In this document: in pieces, positions 32,138 to 43,775 of the stretch | Numbering within the stretch: position 1 is the stretch's first letter | Layout of the letters: the number at the start of each line of letters is the position of its first letter | Position numbers and translations under genes: made by a program | Origin: Reticulitermes lucifugus | Lineage: Eukaryota; Arthropoda; Insecta; Blattodea; Rhinotermitidae | Direction: 5' to 3' | NCBI GenBank assembly: GCA_026260175.1 | Contig: JAKCWW010000205.1 | Coordinates: 33,780 to 79,149, forward strand | Length of the DNA stretch: 45,370 nucleotides | The notes under the pieces: model-generated | The model's input: the letters and a program-made list of their open reading frames with translations, nothing else | Database searches by the model: none | What the model was told of the DNA's origin: nothing

Positions 32138-32718
32138 CAATGGTAATTTGTATTTACAGTCAAAGATAATTCATTTTAAACGTAAACAAAAACAAACATA
32201 ATAATATCACAGACATAGGCAACCGATATATCGAAACAAATAACCAATCGTTAGTAATAAATAACATAAATGTCTTTTTAATAACTTTTATATTTAAATT
32301 TGAAATATCAAGTAATTTTATCATTCGTTACAGATATAACTAGACCGTATCGGATATATGAGAACGTGTGCACGCCAATACAAACACACCAGGAAACTAA
32401 ATATCCAACATGCCAAACGGAACACAGTTGGCGCAAAATATTCTAACAAACATTTTTAATCAGAAACAATGCAGCATAGTTTTAATAACAGAAAGATACA
32501 CAAAATAAAATACCTAATATTCCAATGTTACGATAATTGTAAAATTTACGAGATCTCGCAAATTCCAGCATATTTTAAACGTATTGCACTCGTTTTTTAA
32601 TCACGTACATTTATGCCTGAAGATGGTCGTATAGACCGAAACATGTAGCATTGTTGAGCATTGTTGAATACAATAAATTGTTGTCTTTGACGGTAAATAC
32701 AAGTACAAATTACCATTG
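32138..32718. mobile_element. Penelope-like element 5 with terminal inverted arms
   Basis: The left arm (32138-32174) begins CAATGGTAATTTGTATTTAC and the right arm (32677-32718) is its inverse, ending GTACAAATTACCATTG. One good hammerhead-like core lies just inside the right arm. Unlike elements 1, 2 and 4 the left arm has no ribozyme copy. The ~500 bp interior is AT-rich and non-coding. Confidence 0.6.
32617..32647 (+). ncRNA. Hammerhead-ribozyme-like motif of element 5
   Basis: CUGAAGA (32617-32623; the middle position is free in hammerheads), one extra U, helix II GGUC with GACC around GUAUA, GAAA (32638-32641), C-AUGUA with a GUA triplet. All core residues are present. As in the other copies helix III is minimal and one pyrimidine separates the core box from helix II. 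Confidence 0.5.
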
Positions 32719-32884
32719 ATGTGGGCTAGATTCATCTGGCTTGTGGCAGATACCAGGGCAACGAATCTTCGGATTCCGTAAAAATGGGCATTTTATTGAG
32801 TAGCTGAAGGGCTGTAATTGTCTCAACGATTCTGTTAATACATTAGTTCCTAAAAAAATAAGTCAATGAACAAACAAAACTTGT

Positions 32885-33188
32885 CCCTATGTACAGCATC
32901 ACAAAGGCATATGAGGGAGTGCAGTTATAACAACACGCATTTTGAATATCGGCATTAGATGAGTGACAAGCTTCACGTCCCAACCGCTTTAGTCCCGGGG
33001 AAAGAGTCCCTGGTAGCCATTGAATGGGAGGGTGGGTCGACACCAGGGAAGGTCTGAAAGCTTTGCAGTGGAGAGATATTTCTTGACTCTGTTCGTAATC
33101 GAAAAACAGTTACTCGGAAGTTCAACTCTTAGCCTAGTCAGTATAACGATGTAGTGGGTATAGTAGCTACGCTATCCCAGCTCTCTCC
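32885..33188 (-). mobile_element. SINE family B copy
   Basis: On the minus strand a possible tRNA-like head (AGCTGGGATAGCGTAGCTAC) is followed by the body CCCATTCAATGGCTACCAGG, CTCTTTCCCCGG, GGGACGTGAAGC, CACTCATCTAATGCCG and CTCATATGCCTTTGTGATG. This order agrees with the copies at 9648-9908 and 11281-11500. Boundaries are approximate. Confidence 0.55.
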
Positions 33189-33794
33189 TTAGGGGTTATA
33201 CTGAACAGAAACCGGACATACCTAAAATCTGCAGAAGCAGCTGGTCAGTCTCTGGCCTTGACACGTGTGCTACAGTGAAAGTGGAATCCTGCAGCTCACG
33301 ATTTGCAACCAGCAGAGTAACTTTATTTACCAACTGCGTCGCTTACTATACAGCATATCCCATTGCCTTGAAGTTCATTTATTGCACATACAAAGTTATG
33401 AATTGCGCGCGCATAACGTAACAATTTCGGCGCTTTCTCTCACCTTGAAACATGTTAAGATTGATGGAAGAACATGCTGTAAGCAGAAGATGTTCAATAT
33501 ATTTCTATAACGTTTTTTCCAAACATTTTTCACATTCATGACGTGTGGAAAAAAACACATGTAACCAACTCTGTATGCAAACTATCAGTCATTTTTGTCC
33601 AGTTGTAACGAAAATTGAACTGTATCGATAAACTGCAGTAAAACTCTCCACTATAAAATTTCTAGAGTTGTCACATACAGACAAACTGAAATGGCGAAGC
33701 TAATAGGCGCAGAATGTTACAACCTTTTCTTATGAATGCACCAAGAACGAGATAAATGAGAATGGGCCGAAGGGATTATGAACTCAAGCGTTTT

Positions 33795-33972
33795 AGAATT
33801 CAGGTCTTCCGGCATATGACGCTGTGTCGGATGAGCGGTTAATGACGTTTCGAAAAAGTCGTGCCTTTGACCTCTTGACCTTTGAAGATGACGGTAGTAC
33901 TTTCCTTCGAAACGTCGGTAACCACTCACCCCACGGCAGCTTTATGTCCCCGAAGGCCTGAATCTTAAGAAA
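33795..33972. mobile_element. Palindromic MITE, complete diverged copy
   Basis: The left arm has ATTCAGGTCTTCCGGCAT, GAGCGGTTAATGACGTTTCG. The right arm has CTTCGAAACGTCGGTAACCA, CTCACC and GGCCTGAATCTTAAG. The arms pair around a short CTTTGA-rich centre near 33875. Confidence 0.65.
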
Positions 33973-34329
33973 AGAAAACGCTGTCAGAACCTCAAATCTA
34001 GCTTAAGCATTGTATTTCCATGCAGTAATTGAGACGAGTAGGAATTCTCAAGGTCTGTGCTTACCAAACCTAAAATTCAAGGCTGTCTTTTCCTAAAATC
34101 TTTTGCCAAAATTTGCCCCTGAATGCTGGCATATTTCGCACTGACACACATACTTGTTCACGGTTTAACAAACTTGTTACTCGCTTGACCAAGAAGTCCC
34201 CTGTTTTCATAAAAGACAAAAAATTATTCCCGTTTTCACAAAAACCCATCATTAAACCATCAATTTCAATCTTGTCCATCCCATTACTATTAAAAGTACT
34301 TTAAATAGTATTCTACCATCTATTTCTAG

Positions 34330-34625
34330 GTCTTCTATGCGGTATTTTCCTTTCATGGTTTCCAAATAACAGCTTTGCTTTAAGTTACCTTTTCCAGCAT
34401 TCGTGCTACGTGTTCCATCCTTCTTATGGTCCCGGTTCCTTCACCATAACAGCATTTGAGTGTATGTGCTCTGTTTACATGAAGCAATATTTTATGCAGT
34501 TTTCTACAGCATCCTCTTAGGTCCAAATATTCTTCTCGGAACCATGTTCTCACCCTTAATTTAGATCTTCCCTTGGAATGCGAAGCCAAATTTCAATCCC
34601 ATACAAGACTAGGCAACTAGGGCTA
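34330..34625 (-). pseudogene. Non-LTR reverse-transcriptase C-terminal fragment
   Basis: On the minus strand it passes in broken frames through EIWLRI, VPRRIFGPKR, RKLHK and RRMEHVARML. These correspond to the ETWSLT, VLRRIFGPKR, WRKLHN and RMRWAGHVARM blocks of the same transposon tail seen at 31838-32105. Frameshifts separate most blocks. It is the least complete of the five fragments in its central part. Confidence 0.6.
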
Positions 34626-35389
34626 TACATTTGTAATAGCTTGGGTCCTTTTGTTCTTGTCCTGTTAACACGAAACCAAATACAATAGAATAAAAGCTGA
34701 TGGTTTTCAGTCTTTGTGCACTCGCGGGCCGCTAACAGAATGATTCTTTAATACAGCGTAGTCTATCTACTACAGTGATATCAAGCTCTGCTCTGGTAAA
34801 AAATTAAAACTAGACTAAAAGCTTCTTATAATTTAACATCATAACGGAAAGTTTTGTAGGCAGAATTTAAGTGTCAGAGAGTTAATATAACATACATTTT
34901 ACACAGTAGTTTCAACAGGCAATCTAACCCCCGCGTGAAAGTATTCAATAGGAGGCATGATGCCACGTGAGCAGGTATCATGACATACAATTAGTGAGGA
35001 GCGGGAGAAACAGCAAAGCAGATCTAAACCTAAGCTTGGTTATTCGTCAGATGTAGTCAAATGTCATTGCACAGTAAAAGGGCGCGGTGACTATATCGTC
35101 TGAACATACTACAGTTTCGCAATTTTAAACTACAGACGGCTACGAGAAGGCCTCAAACAAGAATATTTACTCTTGAATTCGACTGATTAAAAGTCGAAAT
35201 GAAAGTAACTTCGAGCTTCAACATAAGTATTAATGAGCCACCTGACGTAACACGATCCTGCACTGCATAGTCTGAAAGTGGCTTAGACACCTTCTTATGT
35301 AACATAACTTATTATGACTGATTTTAGGCTTTCAGGCTGATTAAGCATGGACATTCTTTTCGGGTGGTGGACTGTGGACTATGTTAGCG

Positions 35390-35600
35390 ACGTTTCGGAG
35401 AAACATGCTGCCTCTATTCTCAGGGCCGAAGTGACCAGGGCGAGGATGCAGTCGATACTTATAGTATAGGATCATACCTATCTCCTTTCCCCTCCTGTGT
35501 GTCTGAGTGACCACCTGTCTACATAACCCGAGTGCATCCCCAACTAATCAATTCAACCCCAATGATAGAGCCTGCATGTCCCTCCGAAACATAGGTAATG
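35390..35600. mobile_element. Palindromic MITE-related inverted repeat
   Basis: GCGACGTTTCGGAGAAACATG with CTGCCTCTATTCTC on the left is answered by AATGATAGAGCCTGCATGTCC and CTCCGAAACATAGGTAAT on the right, separated by ~125 bases. A further AAACATCGGTAAC word at about 35784 may be a second half-copy. Confidence 0.45.
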
Positions 35601-35897
35601 AATAATGAGTAAACAATGGGCCGAGCCCTCACGGTCCCGATGCACGTAGGCCTTTCACAGGCCTTTCGTACCCCTTAACTGAAGTCCAAGTCACGAGAGC
35701 CCTGTTCTTTTAAAAGAGTTTCAGATCGCCTCCAGGCTTAGTCCCCTGATATCCTCAGGGTCCAAAAAGAAGGAACCCAGGAAACATCGGTAACACAACC
35801 CCTTCCACACGGCGAAAACACCCACCAACAGGATCAAGATCATCAAAAATCATTATGGTCGTAAGTTCTTATGTGATTGTTGTTAGCTTTAATTATA

Positions 35898-36173
35898 CAG
35901 AGTCAAAGGAGGAGAGGACTATCCTACATACAATAAAAAGAAGGTCTAACTGGATTGGTCACATCTTGCCTTCTAAAACACGTGATTGACGGAAAGTTAG
36001 AGGGAAGGATAAAAATGACGGGACGACCAGGAAAAAGGCGTAAGCAGATACTGGATGACCTTAAGGAAAAGAGAAGATACTGGAACTTGAAAGAGGAAGC
36101 ACTAGACCGCACCCTGTGGAGAACTCGCTTTGGAAGGGGCTACGGACCAATCGTAAGACAGACTACAGAATGA
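35898..36173 (+). pseudogene. 3' end of a non-LTR retrotransposon ORF
   Basis: The first frame reads KEERTILHTIKRRSNWIGHIL. A small deletion shifts to CLLKHVIDGKLEGRI, and the reading then continues uninterrupted through GRPGKRRKQILDDLKEKR, EEALDRTLWRTRFGRG and YGPIVRQTTE to a stop. This is the recognisable C-terminus of an insect endonuclease-reverse transcriptase. It is from a different subfamily than the four other fragments in this window and much less decayed. It is truncated at the 5' end, as usual for LINE insertions. Confidence 0.75.
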
Positions 36174-36197
36174 ATGAATGAGTGAATGAATGAATAC
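36170..36197 (+). repeat. (TGAA)n tail of the retrotransposon
   Basis: About six GAATGAAT-type tetranucleotide units begin within the stop codon of the preceding ORF. Such short tandem tails in place of poly(A) are typical of some LINE clades. Confidence 0.75.
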
Positions 36198-38997
36198 AGC
36201 ACTACTGACATTAGCCCAGGTATGGAGTCACAACGATCTTCAACCAGCGGACAGACACAAGAAGCCGTAACAATTTCTGATTATTTATCGCTTATGTTCC
36301 CTGTGCACCAGGTACATACAATAGAGGCAAAGGAAAAAACTTTTTTTTCCCCTTACACTGAACACTGATGGGTGAATTTTTGTTCCTAATCCTTGAAAGC
36401 TCATACTCTATCGCGTCAGTTTTGCACAGAAAACTGGTGATTAATTAAGCGGACACATATATAAGATCAAATAAATTGCAAATTGTGCATTTTATTCAAG
36501 CATCAGTAACATCTACAGTTTCCGTAAACGCTTGATTTAAACATAATTTTTACGTACAGAATAGCTAAATATTTAGTCACCAATTGTTTAAATTAATCAC
36601 ATGCCTAAATGTGTGTTCAGTAGTTGTAATATTGCGTCTGACGTTTATTTGTTAGAGATTCAAGTCGACCCATACTTGATAAGCAGATTTTAGAGTAAAA
36701 TTGTCCCTGTGCTTACGTGTGGGAGATGGCACCAAGTGAAGGCGAGTGTTCAGTGTCACGTGGCTGCTCGTAGGATCAAAATCTTGATAGATTCCAGGGC
36801 CGAGTTGGAAACACTGGCGAGAAGAAAAAAATATCTGCCCCCGATTCTCCAATCTTCCAGACAAGTAGCACAAATCACTGTACTTACTGGGTTACCCCTT
36901 CTTCCCCTAATGAACCGAAGAGATATTAACCAATTTCTACATGATTGTGACAATAGTATGTTACAATTAATATTGCTGGAGTTAATCCAGAAACTGAGAC
37001 TGTTCCTTCCATTGGGCCAACATCAATAAATGCCTCCTCACGTTTTCACTTGTGGAAGGAAAAGATCCAGTTTCCGAAACATTCTGCTAGGAATAGTAGC
37101 CTATATGATGTACAAAGTCACGAAACACAGTAATTCTGAGTGTGCATGTATTAGCCTACACCGAGGTACATTTTCAGTCGTAAAATATGTAAAAATCAAA
37201 AGATGTTTCAAAAGTAAGCTTAAGATATTAATGTGATTCAAATGAATAAGAACACAAGCTTCTGTGGGAACTAACAAAAACTACTTTCAATCCATTTCCA
37301 GTAATAACCGGCACTTTTTTTTTCTGCCAGTGGGAATAACGGCAAAAAAACTGTTTTGTGTCGGCAAACCCGTCAAAAGATCCACAAAGACCGGCGCATT
37401 GCATGTTTTGGCCTAGAGACATTTTATTCACTAACATACCGGCAAATAGGCTTTTAGAATGTGCTGGAGGTAACTAAAAGTACAATCACATGTAACATTC
37501 GAAGATGCTCCATTACGTCCATGTATTTATTTGTTACGTACGTCTCTCAAAACAATCAGATATTATTTCCCTACGAAACATTGACTTGCCTTTGTAATAA
37601 AGACGCAGTACCGTTTTCTATGCATTAAGAACTCCATTATTATTACGTATCTGTACTTCAGGCTTCAAAATGCTATCCGTTTCTCACGTAGCACAGGTAT
37701 TTCCCCGAAACTAAAGCACTCCTTTTTCTAATCGAAATGATTCCGAAAATTACTTGTTCAATGCATGAATATTTGTGATTAATTTTTCATACAGAATGAT
37801 CCATCTAGGACTGTAACATATTATAAGATATATTATATACATAACAGTGTCTCGAAATATGATCAAGAAGATGGGCGTATATATTCTGAACGGAGAATAA
37901 CCCAAGCATGTTTTGTGAAGGTTAATTTATGTTGTATGTAGATTGAGTTGTTAAAAAATGTTATATTTCTGGGTTCTGTTTGAAATAAATCACCTTGTGC
38001 ATCGAACTTCCCACTGTACTTAGAAACCACGTAGCCAAATTTGTAGGCTACAAGAAAATGTTAAATTCATGTACGCTTTGTGTTCGACGGTGCGTTTTTA
38101 AATTCGGCCAAACCCGACACTTTGCGATAAACACAGCGACGTGTTACTTCACATAGCACTCAGAAACACATATCAAGAGAAGCCTGCAGCTCTACAGTGG
38201 ATCACGAAGTGTCGCGCCCAGCTTTCCCTTGTACGATATGCACTCGCTCTGTACATGGGCATATTACGCTGCTTACGTGTTACGTGTGTTCATTGTTCAA
38301 TAATTTCCGCGTTGGCAATGTCCGAACTAGTTGCCTTACCCCTCCCATGATAAATACGTAAAGACAGTCAAAATAAAGCTTTCTTGTAAAACAAATAAGG
38401 GCGGAACTTTCTCTCTCTTAAATGAACTTGACGCAGTTCTCTGTTAATTTCTTCAGACGTAATAGCGCCCTCAAATAGGCCCTAAAGACTGACTGCCTGA
38501 CTAATTAAATAACCAACTCCATGATGTAGGATATTTCTTAAAACGTTGATTGTTACTCATCCGGTCAAAAACCACCCGCTATCTAGCAACGCGGAAGTTC
38601 ATCGCAAGTTCCTACCCTGTAAAATTACCCTGAGTCAGGTGAATCTAATTCCAACCTTCACATCTTATTATAATTCTCTACAGACTCCAGGTCTTCGACG
38701 CGGCCTGTCCCCTTGAAATTTTTTTCGTACAAAGTATTGTACGTATTCACCAGTTCCTCAGCGTGTGCAGCATATTAAATTCACTAATTAAACTGATTTC
38801 TTAATGACACACTCTGAAGGTTCAGTACCATCACAACACGAAACGCAGCCACTGGCTTTAGCGCTGAATGAGGTCACGAAAATCAGCACAACCAAAATAC
38901 ATTTCAAATCTTTCGTGAAAAATGGATCTTCTATGTGTCAATTTCAGAACTAACCTAATTACAAATAGGGTCACGCTGCATCATGCATTGGCCCAGT
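36198..38997. other. Long unassigned block
   Basis: No gene or known repeat recognised. A 106-codon plus frame (36709-37029) has no motif. A segment at 37866-37912 loosely resembles the ribozyme layout but fails the core (see rejected items). Confidence 0.5.
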
Positions 38998-39560
38998 TCT
39001 GAGAGTATCTGGATCGAAAGGAGAGGAGGATGGAGAAAATAACGCAATGGGGAGCCTCATACCTTGAACTCGCCAAGAAACATTTTTTTAATGGCGCGAC
39101 AGCCCCTACTGGGCCAGGGCCTCCTCATTATCGAGGCTTCACGATCACACTCAGTGAGACACACCACATTCGGTAGGACTCCTCTGGACAAGTGAACAGC
39201 CCGCCGCAGAGACCTCTACTTAACAACAAACAACACTAACAAGAGACAGACATCCATGCCCCAGGCGGAATTCGAACGCACAATCCCAGCAAGCGAGCAG
39301 CCGTAGACCCACACCTTAAACCGCACGGCCACTGGGATCGGCAAGATATAAACATAGAACAATCAGACCCAAGAGGATGAGGTGGACAAGGCATGCAACA
39401 CTTATAGGAGATACCAGTGGTGCGCAAAGATAATAGGAAGAGGTCACTTGGAAAACTTGCCGAGGTGCACGTACGAAGGTAATATTAAAATGAATCTTAA
39501 GGAAGTAGCGTGTGTCAAGTAGATTCACGTGCTTCAATATAGAGTTCAGTGACACGCCCT
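38998..39560 (+). pseudogene. Non-LTR reverse-transcriptase fragment split by a SINE
   Basis: Left of the SINE (38998-39083) broken frames read VSGSKGEEDGE and NGEPHTLNSPRNI, matching IFGPKREEDG and NDELHSLYSSPNI of the transposon tail. Right of it (39343-39560) the sequence resumes with TIRPKRMRWTRHATL, SLGKLAEVH and NIKMNLKEV-like blocks in shifting frames. Removing the SINE restores the block order. Frameshifts show it was already decaying or has decayed since. Confidence 0.65.
39084..39342 (-). mobile_element. Complete tRNA-derived SINE, family C
   Basis: On the minus strand from 39342: GATCCCAGTGGCCGTGCGGT (A-box region), GCTGGGATTGTGCGTTCGAA with B box GTTCGAATTCC, then a GT-rich section (TTAGTGTTGTTTGTTGTT), GGAGGCCCTGGCCCAGTAGG and a short A tail. 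The flanks AAGAAACAT (left) and AAGATATAAACAT (right) look like a target duplication with a small difference. It is inserted in the reverse-transcriptase pseudogene at 38998-39560. Confidence 0.8.
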
Positions 39561-42500
39561 TGTGAAAACGTTAACGAACCTTCGTTTTCCATAAGAGACG
39601 GGTAATTTCTTCACTACCAGAGCGACTGTTAGCTTCTAAAGAACGACTTCGTTCCGTAAAGTGTTACTGCATGACGTCAAACATTCACTTCGCGACAAAA
39701 GATTTATAACGAAATAAAATACTAGGCAATGAATAACGTGGCGGAGTGCAACAAAACTTCCGCCAGTCTGAACAATCAAGAGAAATCTTAATTGTTGCGC
39801 AATATACAGATATGTGCGCCAGCTCCTGAACATATAGGCTAAATATATACGAAAGCATCAACCCATGACATCTGATATTCAGGAAGAGATTAAATTTATC
39901 TCTTCTTTGATCGACTAGCCTGTTATGTTACAGCCCTATGTCCACCCAGTAGAATATGTGATAGTCTAAAATTAAACAGGCATAAGTGCAAGGAAAAGTG
40001 CTTATATATTTAAGAAACTATGAAATATTTTCGATTGACGCGTTAAAGCGGAGTGGCAAATAGCCATATGCTACGCAACACTTGTTTTAACATTAAAAAA
40101 TCTGCGTTCTGCCCGCACAGTCTCTGTTTTTCTTTGCGTTTCATATAATTCTCACAATAAACATTGATTAATTACTTCCCTAAGCAATATTCACGCTATC
40201 TTTGTAATAAAAATGCAATGTACTTTCTGTGAGGTAGAAAGTGAATTTTTACCCTTCTTTCCTTTCTAAAAGGAAAAAGTGGTAGACTTATGAGCTCAAC
40301 TTGTGAGTTCCTTCGTTTCAAATTTTAAACAATTTGTCCGATTCTCCCAAATTTTTTTACGAAAACTATACCATTGCAGGCTATTCAAATGCAGTAAATT
40401 TTAATTTCCTATGATCAATAACAACAATATGGTGGAGGCGCGAACTGGTGAGACGGGAGCGACAACAGCGCCACTTAGTTTTAGGTAATGAAGTGATGCT
40501 TGGTAGAACTTGACAAAATACCTAACGTTAGTTTAGAATGTATAACAACATGATAGCCGTGCGAAAAGTTTCTTCAGCGTTCAGCGTTCGGTTAGATGGT
40601 GATACTTAGGCATATGACATTCGGTACGCAAATTGTAAACATGCCTACACAGTATATGCAAAATATTATTCAGTCAACAATTAGAAACACGTCGACGATG
40701 GGGAACGCTGAGCTTACAACCGACAAATTTGAAGAATGCAGAATATAAGTTATAATTTATCATCTGATGGATTTCGTGACAACCTATATATACTTACAAA
40801 ACTTAGTATATATTTCAAGCTAGCCCTGTTTCCGTCATATTACCATTACCAACAACACAAATACTATTACACAGATCTTAGAAAGCTATTGTAGGTATTA
40901 CATTGCAGTCACAAAACTTGTTTTAGAATATTCGGTGTGCGAGTAAGTGTTACTAAAACAATACTAACAAGCAAGGTATATGTGTTTAGTACAACGGCCA
41001 TTCTACAACATAGATAATTGAGCCGGTACACAGTAAATAATTGAAGCACGTTATTATAAAGAAATATCGCCACAGATTCCGATGAATTTGAAACAGGTTA
41101 TAAGATGCAAGGTTAGCAAATACTCCATTCCACATGGAATACGTGTATGTTAAAATACTTTTGGTGGGGTTATTTTTGTTGCACCGCATTTAGGTGTTTA
41201 CAATAGACAAGAAGTGAACTATTACACATTAATTAGACAAACATCAAGTTTCTAGGAGAACTTCAACCAGAAGCACAATTTGTAAAACAATTTACTATTC
41301 AGATTAAGGCTCATAACTTATGTACGTACATATTATAAACAAAATAGTCTTCACTGGGTTGTACAATCTCTTCGGGTTTGTTCATTCCTTTTTCTCCTGC
41401 TGCCAACAGTTTGTTTATCCCCGCTTTCTTTAAGCTTGAATGACAGGTCCTAATATGTAAAATGTAGTCAGACACGTTTTCTAATGTAAATTTACATTGT
41501 TAAATAAATAAAAGACGGTCGCTGGAGCGATAAGAATTAGTACAGGCTAGTTAAATGTGACGTAACCCGGGAAAGTGTTCCAACTTCATTTTACTTTTAA
41601 AGCGTTTGGCCCCAACCTTAAAGAAAAATTGAAGCAATTTGGCATACATTTATGAAATCGCAGTTATAGGCTGTCTGTTGTTGAGACATCCTTTTACACA
41701 ATTACTAGCTTACTGATCAGCAACATGCCAGTAGGAATTTCACTTATACCAATTTACACTATGCTGCGCTCCAAATGTATTACTTCATAGGCTTATAGCC
41801 CGTGCTTACCTTACACCAGGCTATATCATTCCATTGTACGCCTAGCACAGTCAGATGTACTTTACATGGTGCAGCGTGCTGTAAGTGAAATACTGGTTAT
41901 CGAATGTTGGTCCAATCAAGAATGTGCACTGTACAATTTCACCCACGATAACGTGTCAGATTCACGAAGGTCCCGTCTACAGTTTCGTCCACGTGATTTA
42001 GTCAAGTTCAAAATGTCCACACAAGTAATATGACCATATTTATCCCGTCTTTAGTGTCCTGTGCACATGTTGCCCAAACATATAAAATCGTGGAATGCAT
42101 TCAGGTAATTCTCGTCACTGCAAAGCCATTTCATGGCAATGGTTGGTACTGATGGATGTTGCGTAGCGTTGTCCTTAGCTACCTTTCGGAATATTCCTTA
42201 AATTATGGTTGGGGGTAAGATTTCCTCAGGGGAAGAAACGCATTCTGTATATGAGGCGTAGGAAACATGCGGCTCGCATCGAAGTCTCACGCAGACCATC
42301 GGCCCACCCCTGCTAATAAAAGGGATATTGCACTTATTTCTTCTACTTAAAGCCTCGAAAATAAATTAACATCTTCCTTGCTATGATTTCTATTCATGTT
42401 TAGTTTAACCCGGCAGCTTAGTAATTAACAGTAGGCCAAACAGGGCATTGTGCTCCAACAGACCCGAAAAGACAGGAGCCCTCCTGTTGTAATGGACTGT

Positions 42501-42884
42501 CTGTCTATATTTTGGTGCTGTTACAACTGCAGAGTAAAAATTGAAGCTAAGTGTTCTTAGGATTACCTTGTCATTGTGTAGGTAAAGAGAAGAATGCTAT
42601 ACACAAGTAATTCAGTTTTAAATTTTTCCGTCGCTATTTTGTTAATTTTATAGCAGTTACTATTGTTTTCAAATTTTTCAAAAGCTTTAGGAGAATTCGT
42701 AATAGCATGTTTCATGAAAAACTGGCAAATAATATATTTGAGAGACTTTGTTGCTTTGAGTTAAATGTAAAACCCATATGATTCACTTCCATTTCAGTTC
42801 TTGGCAGAGTAGCCTGCTCTTACAAAATGTTGCCGACTCCTGCTCCATGCTGCGAGCACATGACATTGTTACTACTTCCATTCT
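39561..42884. other. Long unassigned AT-rich block
   Basis: No coding region, inverted repeat or repeat family recognised over 3.3 kb. Confidence 0.55.
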
Positions 42885-43200
42885 TTAATAAAGAACGAAA
42901 AAGAAAGTACTGAACTCTGGAGACAACTTGTAACGCGAGATGCATAACCGGAGCGGAACTGGGTGATGTAGTGGTAATTAAGGGTATTACAGCAGATCAC
43001 CAGCGTACTGCCGGTGTTGAAGGCGAAATAAGAAACGTAGAAAAGGAAGCGAAACATCGGTCTGAAGAAAATCCTAACGCTCCGCCTGCAAAAATAATGC
43101 ATCCAGTTCCTGCAGGAGTGCAAGCAGCAGAAATTGTGGATCATTTGACAGCAAGGAATTCTTTGACAAGAAATACAAACGAAACGCAAACCAAAAAATC
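42885..43200 (+). pseudogene. FLYWCH / MULE-transposase-like fragment
   Basis: A plus frame from about 42971 reads VIKGITADHQRT, then EIRNVEKEAKHRSEENPN, PPAKIMHPVPAGVQ and LTARNSLTRNTNETQTKKSD. The order (a basic strand ending in a His region, a helical linker, PPAQII, a short loop, then R.LTR..NR.R) resembles the region after the FLYWCH zinc finger in insect FLYWCH/MULE transposase-like proteins. Immediately upstream, in another frame, STELWRQLVTRD could be the WRC...CRAR part of the finger with its cysteines lost. Stops and the frame change suggest a dead copy. No FLYWCH motif survives intact. Confidence 0.4.
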
Positions 43201-43576
43201 TGACCACCAAATTGTGTAGTGGCAGCAAAAATAAAAAACCACACACGTACGCACTTACAAACAATTGGGACAGATTTATTTTTTAGAAATGTTAATTGGA
43301 AATAGTTTTTTATGTCCAAATGGCATTCGGTACTTTATTAGTACAGTATTTAAGCACGGAAGGACCTGCTTCTTTTGAAACCGTTATTCAGTTTAGGATT
43401 AAATTGATTTAGTTTTGCAGTTTGAAATTCCTGCAATTCTTTTGGCATACTACGCTGTTAGTTTGCAATAATCTCTTATTTTTTCATTTGGCAGTCTGTG
43501 TCGGTACAGTTAGTTCCAGCAGTGACCTTAAAAATCTCATATATGCTAACGACATAGTTGGAAATATCATTTCATT

Positions 43577-43775
43577 CGAAGACTCAAGTCTTCTGGGATG
43601 TTATACCGTGTCAACTGGCAAATAGTTACCGACGTTTCGAAGCAACATAGTACCTTCGGGCAGTTCAATGGTATATTTAACCCTTCAGATGAAGGCACTA
43701 CACTCCTTCGATACATCGGTAACTATTCACCAATCGATGCGGCGTGCCATTCCAAACGACTTGAATCTTCATCAA
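43577..43775. mobile_element. Palindromic MITE, complete copy
   Basis: The left arm (43577-43660) runs CGAAGACTCAAGTCTTCTGG, ATGTTATACC, AATAGTTACCGACGTTTCG. The right arm (43686-43775) is its diverged inverse with CTTCGATACATCGGTAAC, TATTCACCAATCGATGC and GACTTGAATCTTC. The spacer is ~25 bases. A plus frame across it is spurious. Confidence 0.75.

Noticed and set aside
37864-37912. Possible sixth hammerhead-like core (AAGAAGATGGG ... CCCAAGCATGTTTT)
   Set aside because: The CUGANGA box and GAAA box are both broken, and the helix between them is long and imperfect.
42872-43264. 130-residue minus-strand frame rich in Phe and Cys
   Set aside because: It is antisense to the FLYWCH-like frame, whose plus-strand reading gives the recognisable pattern.
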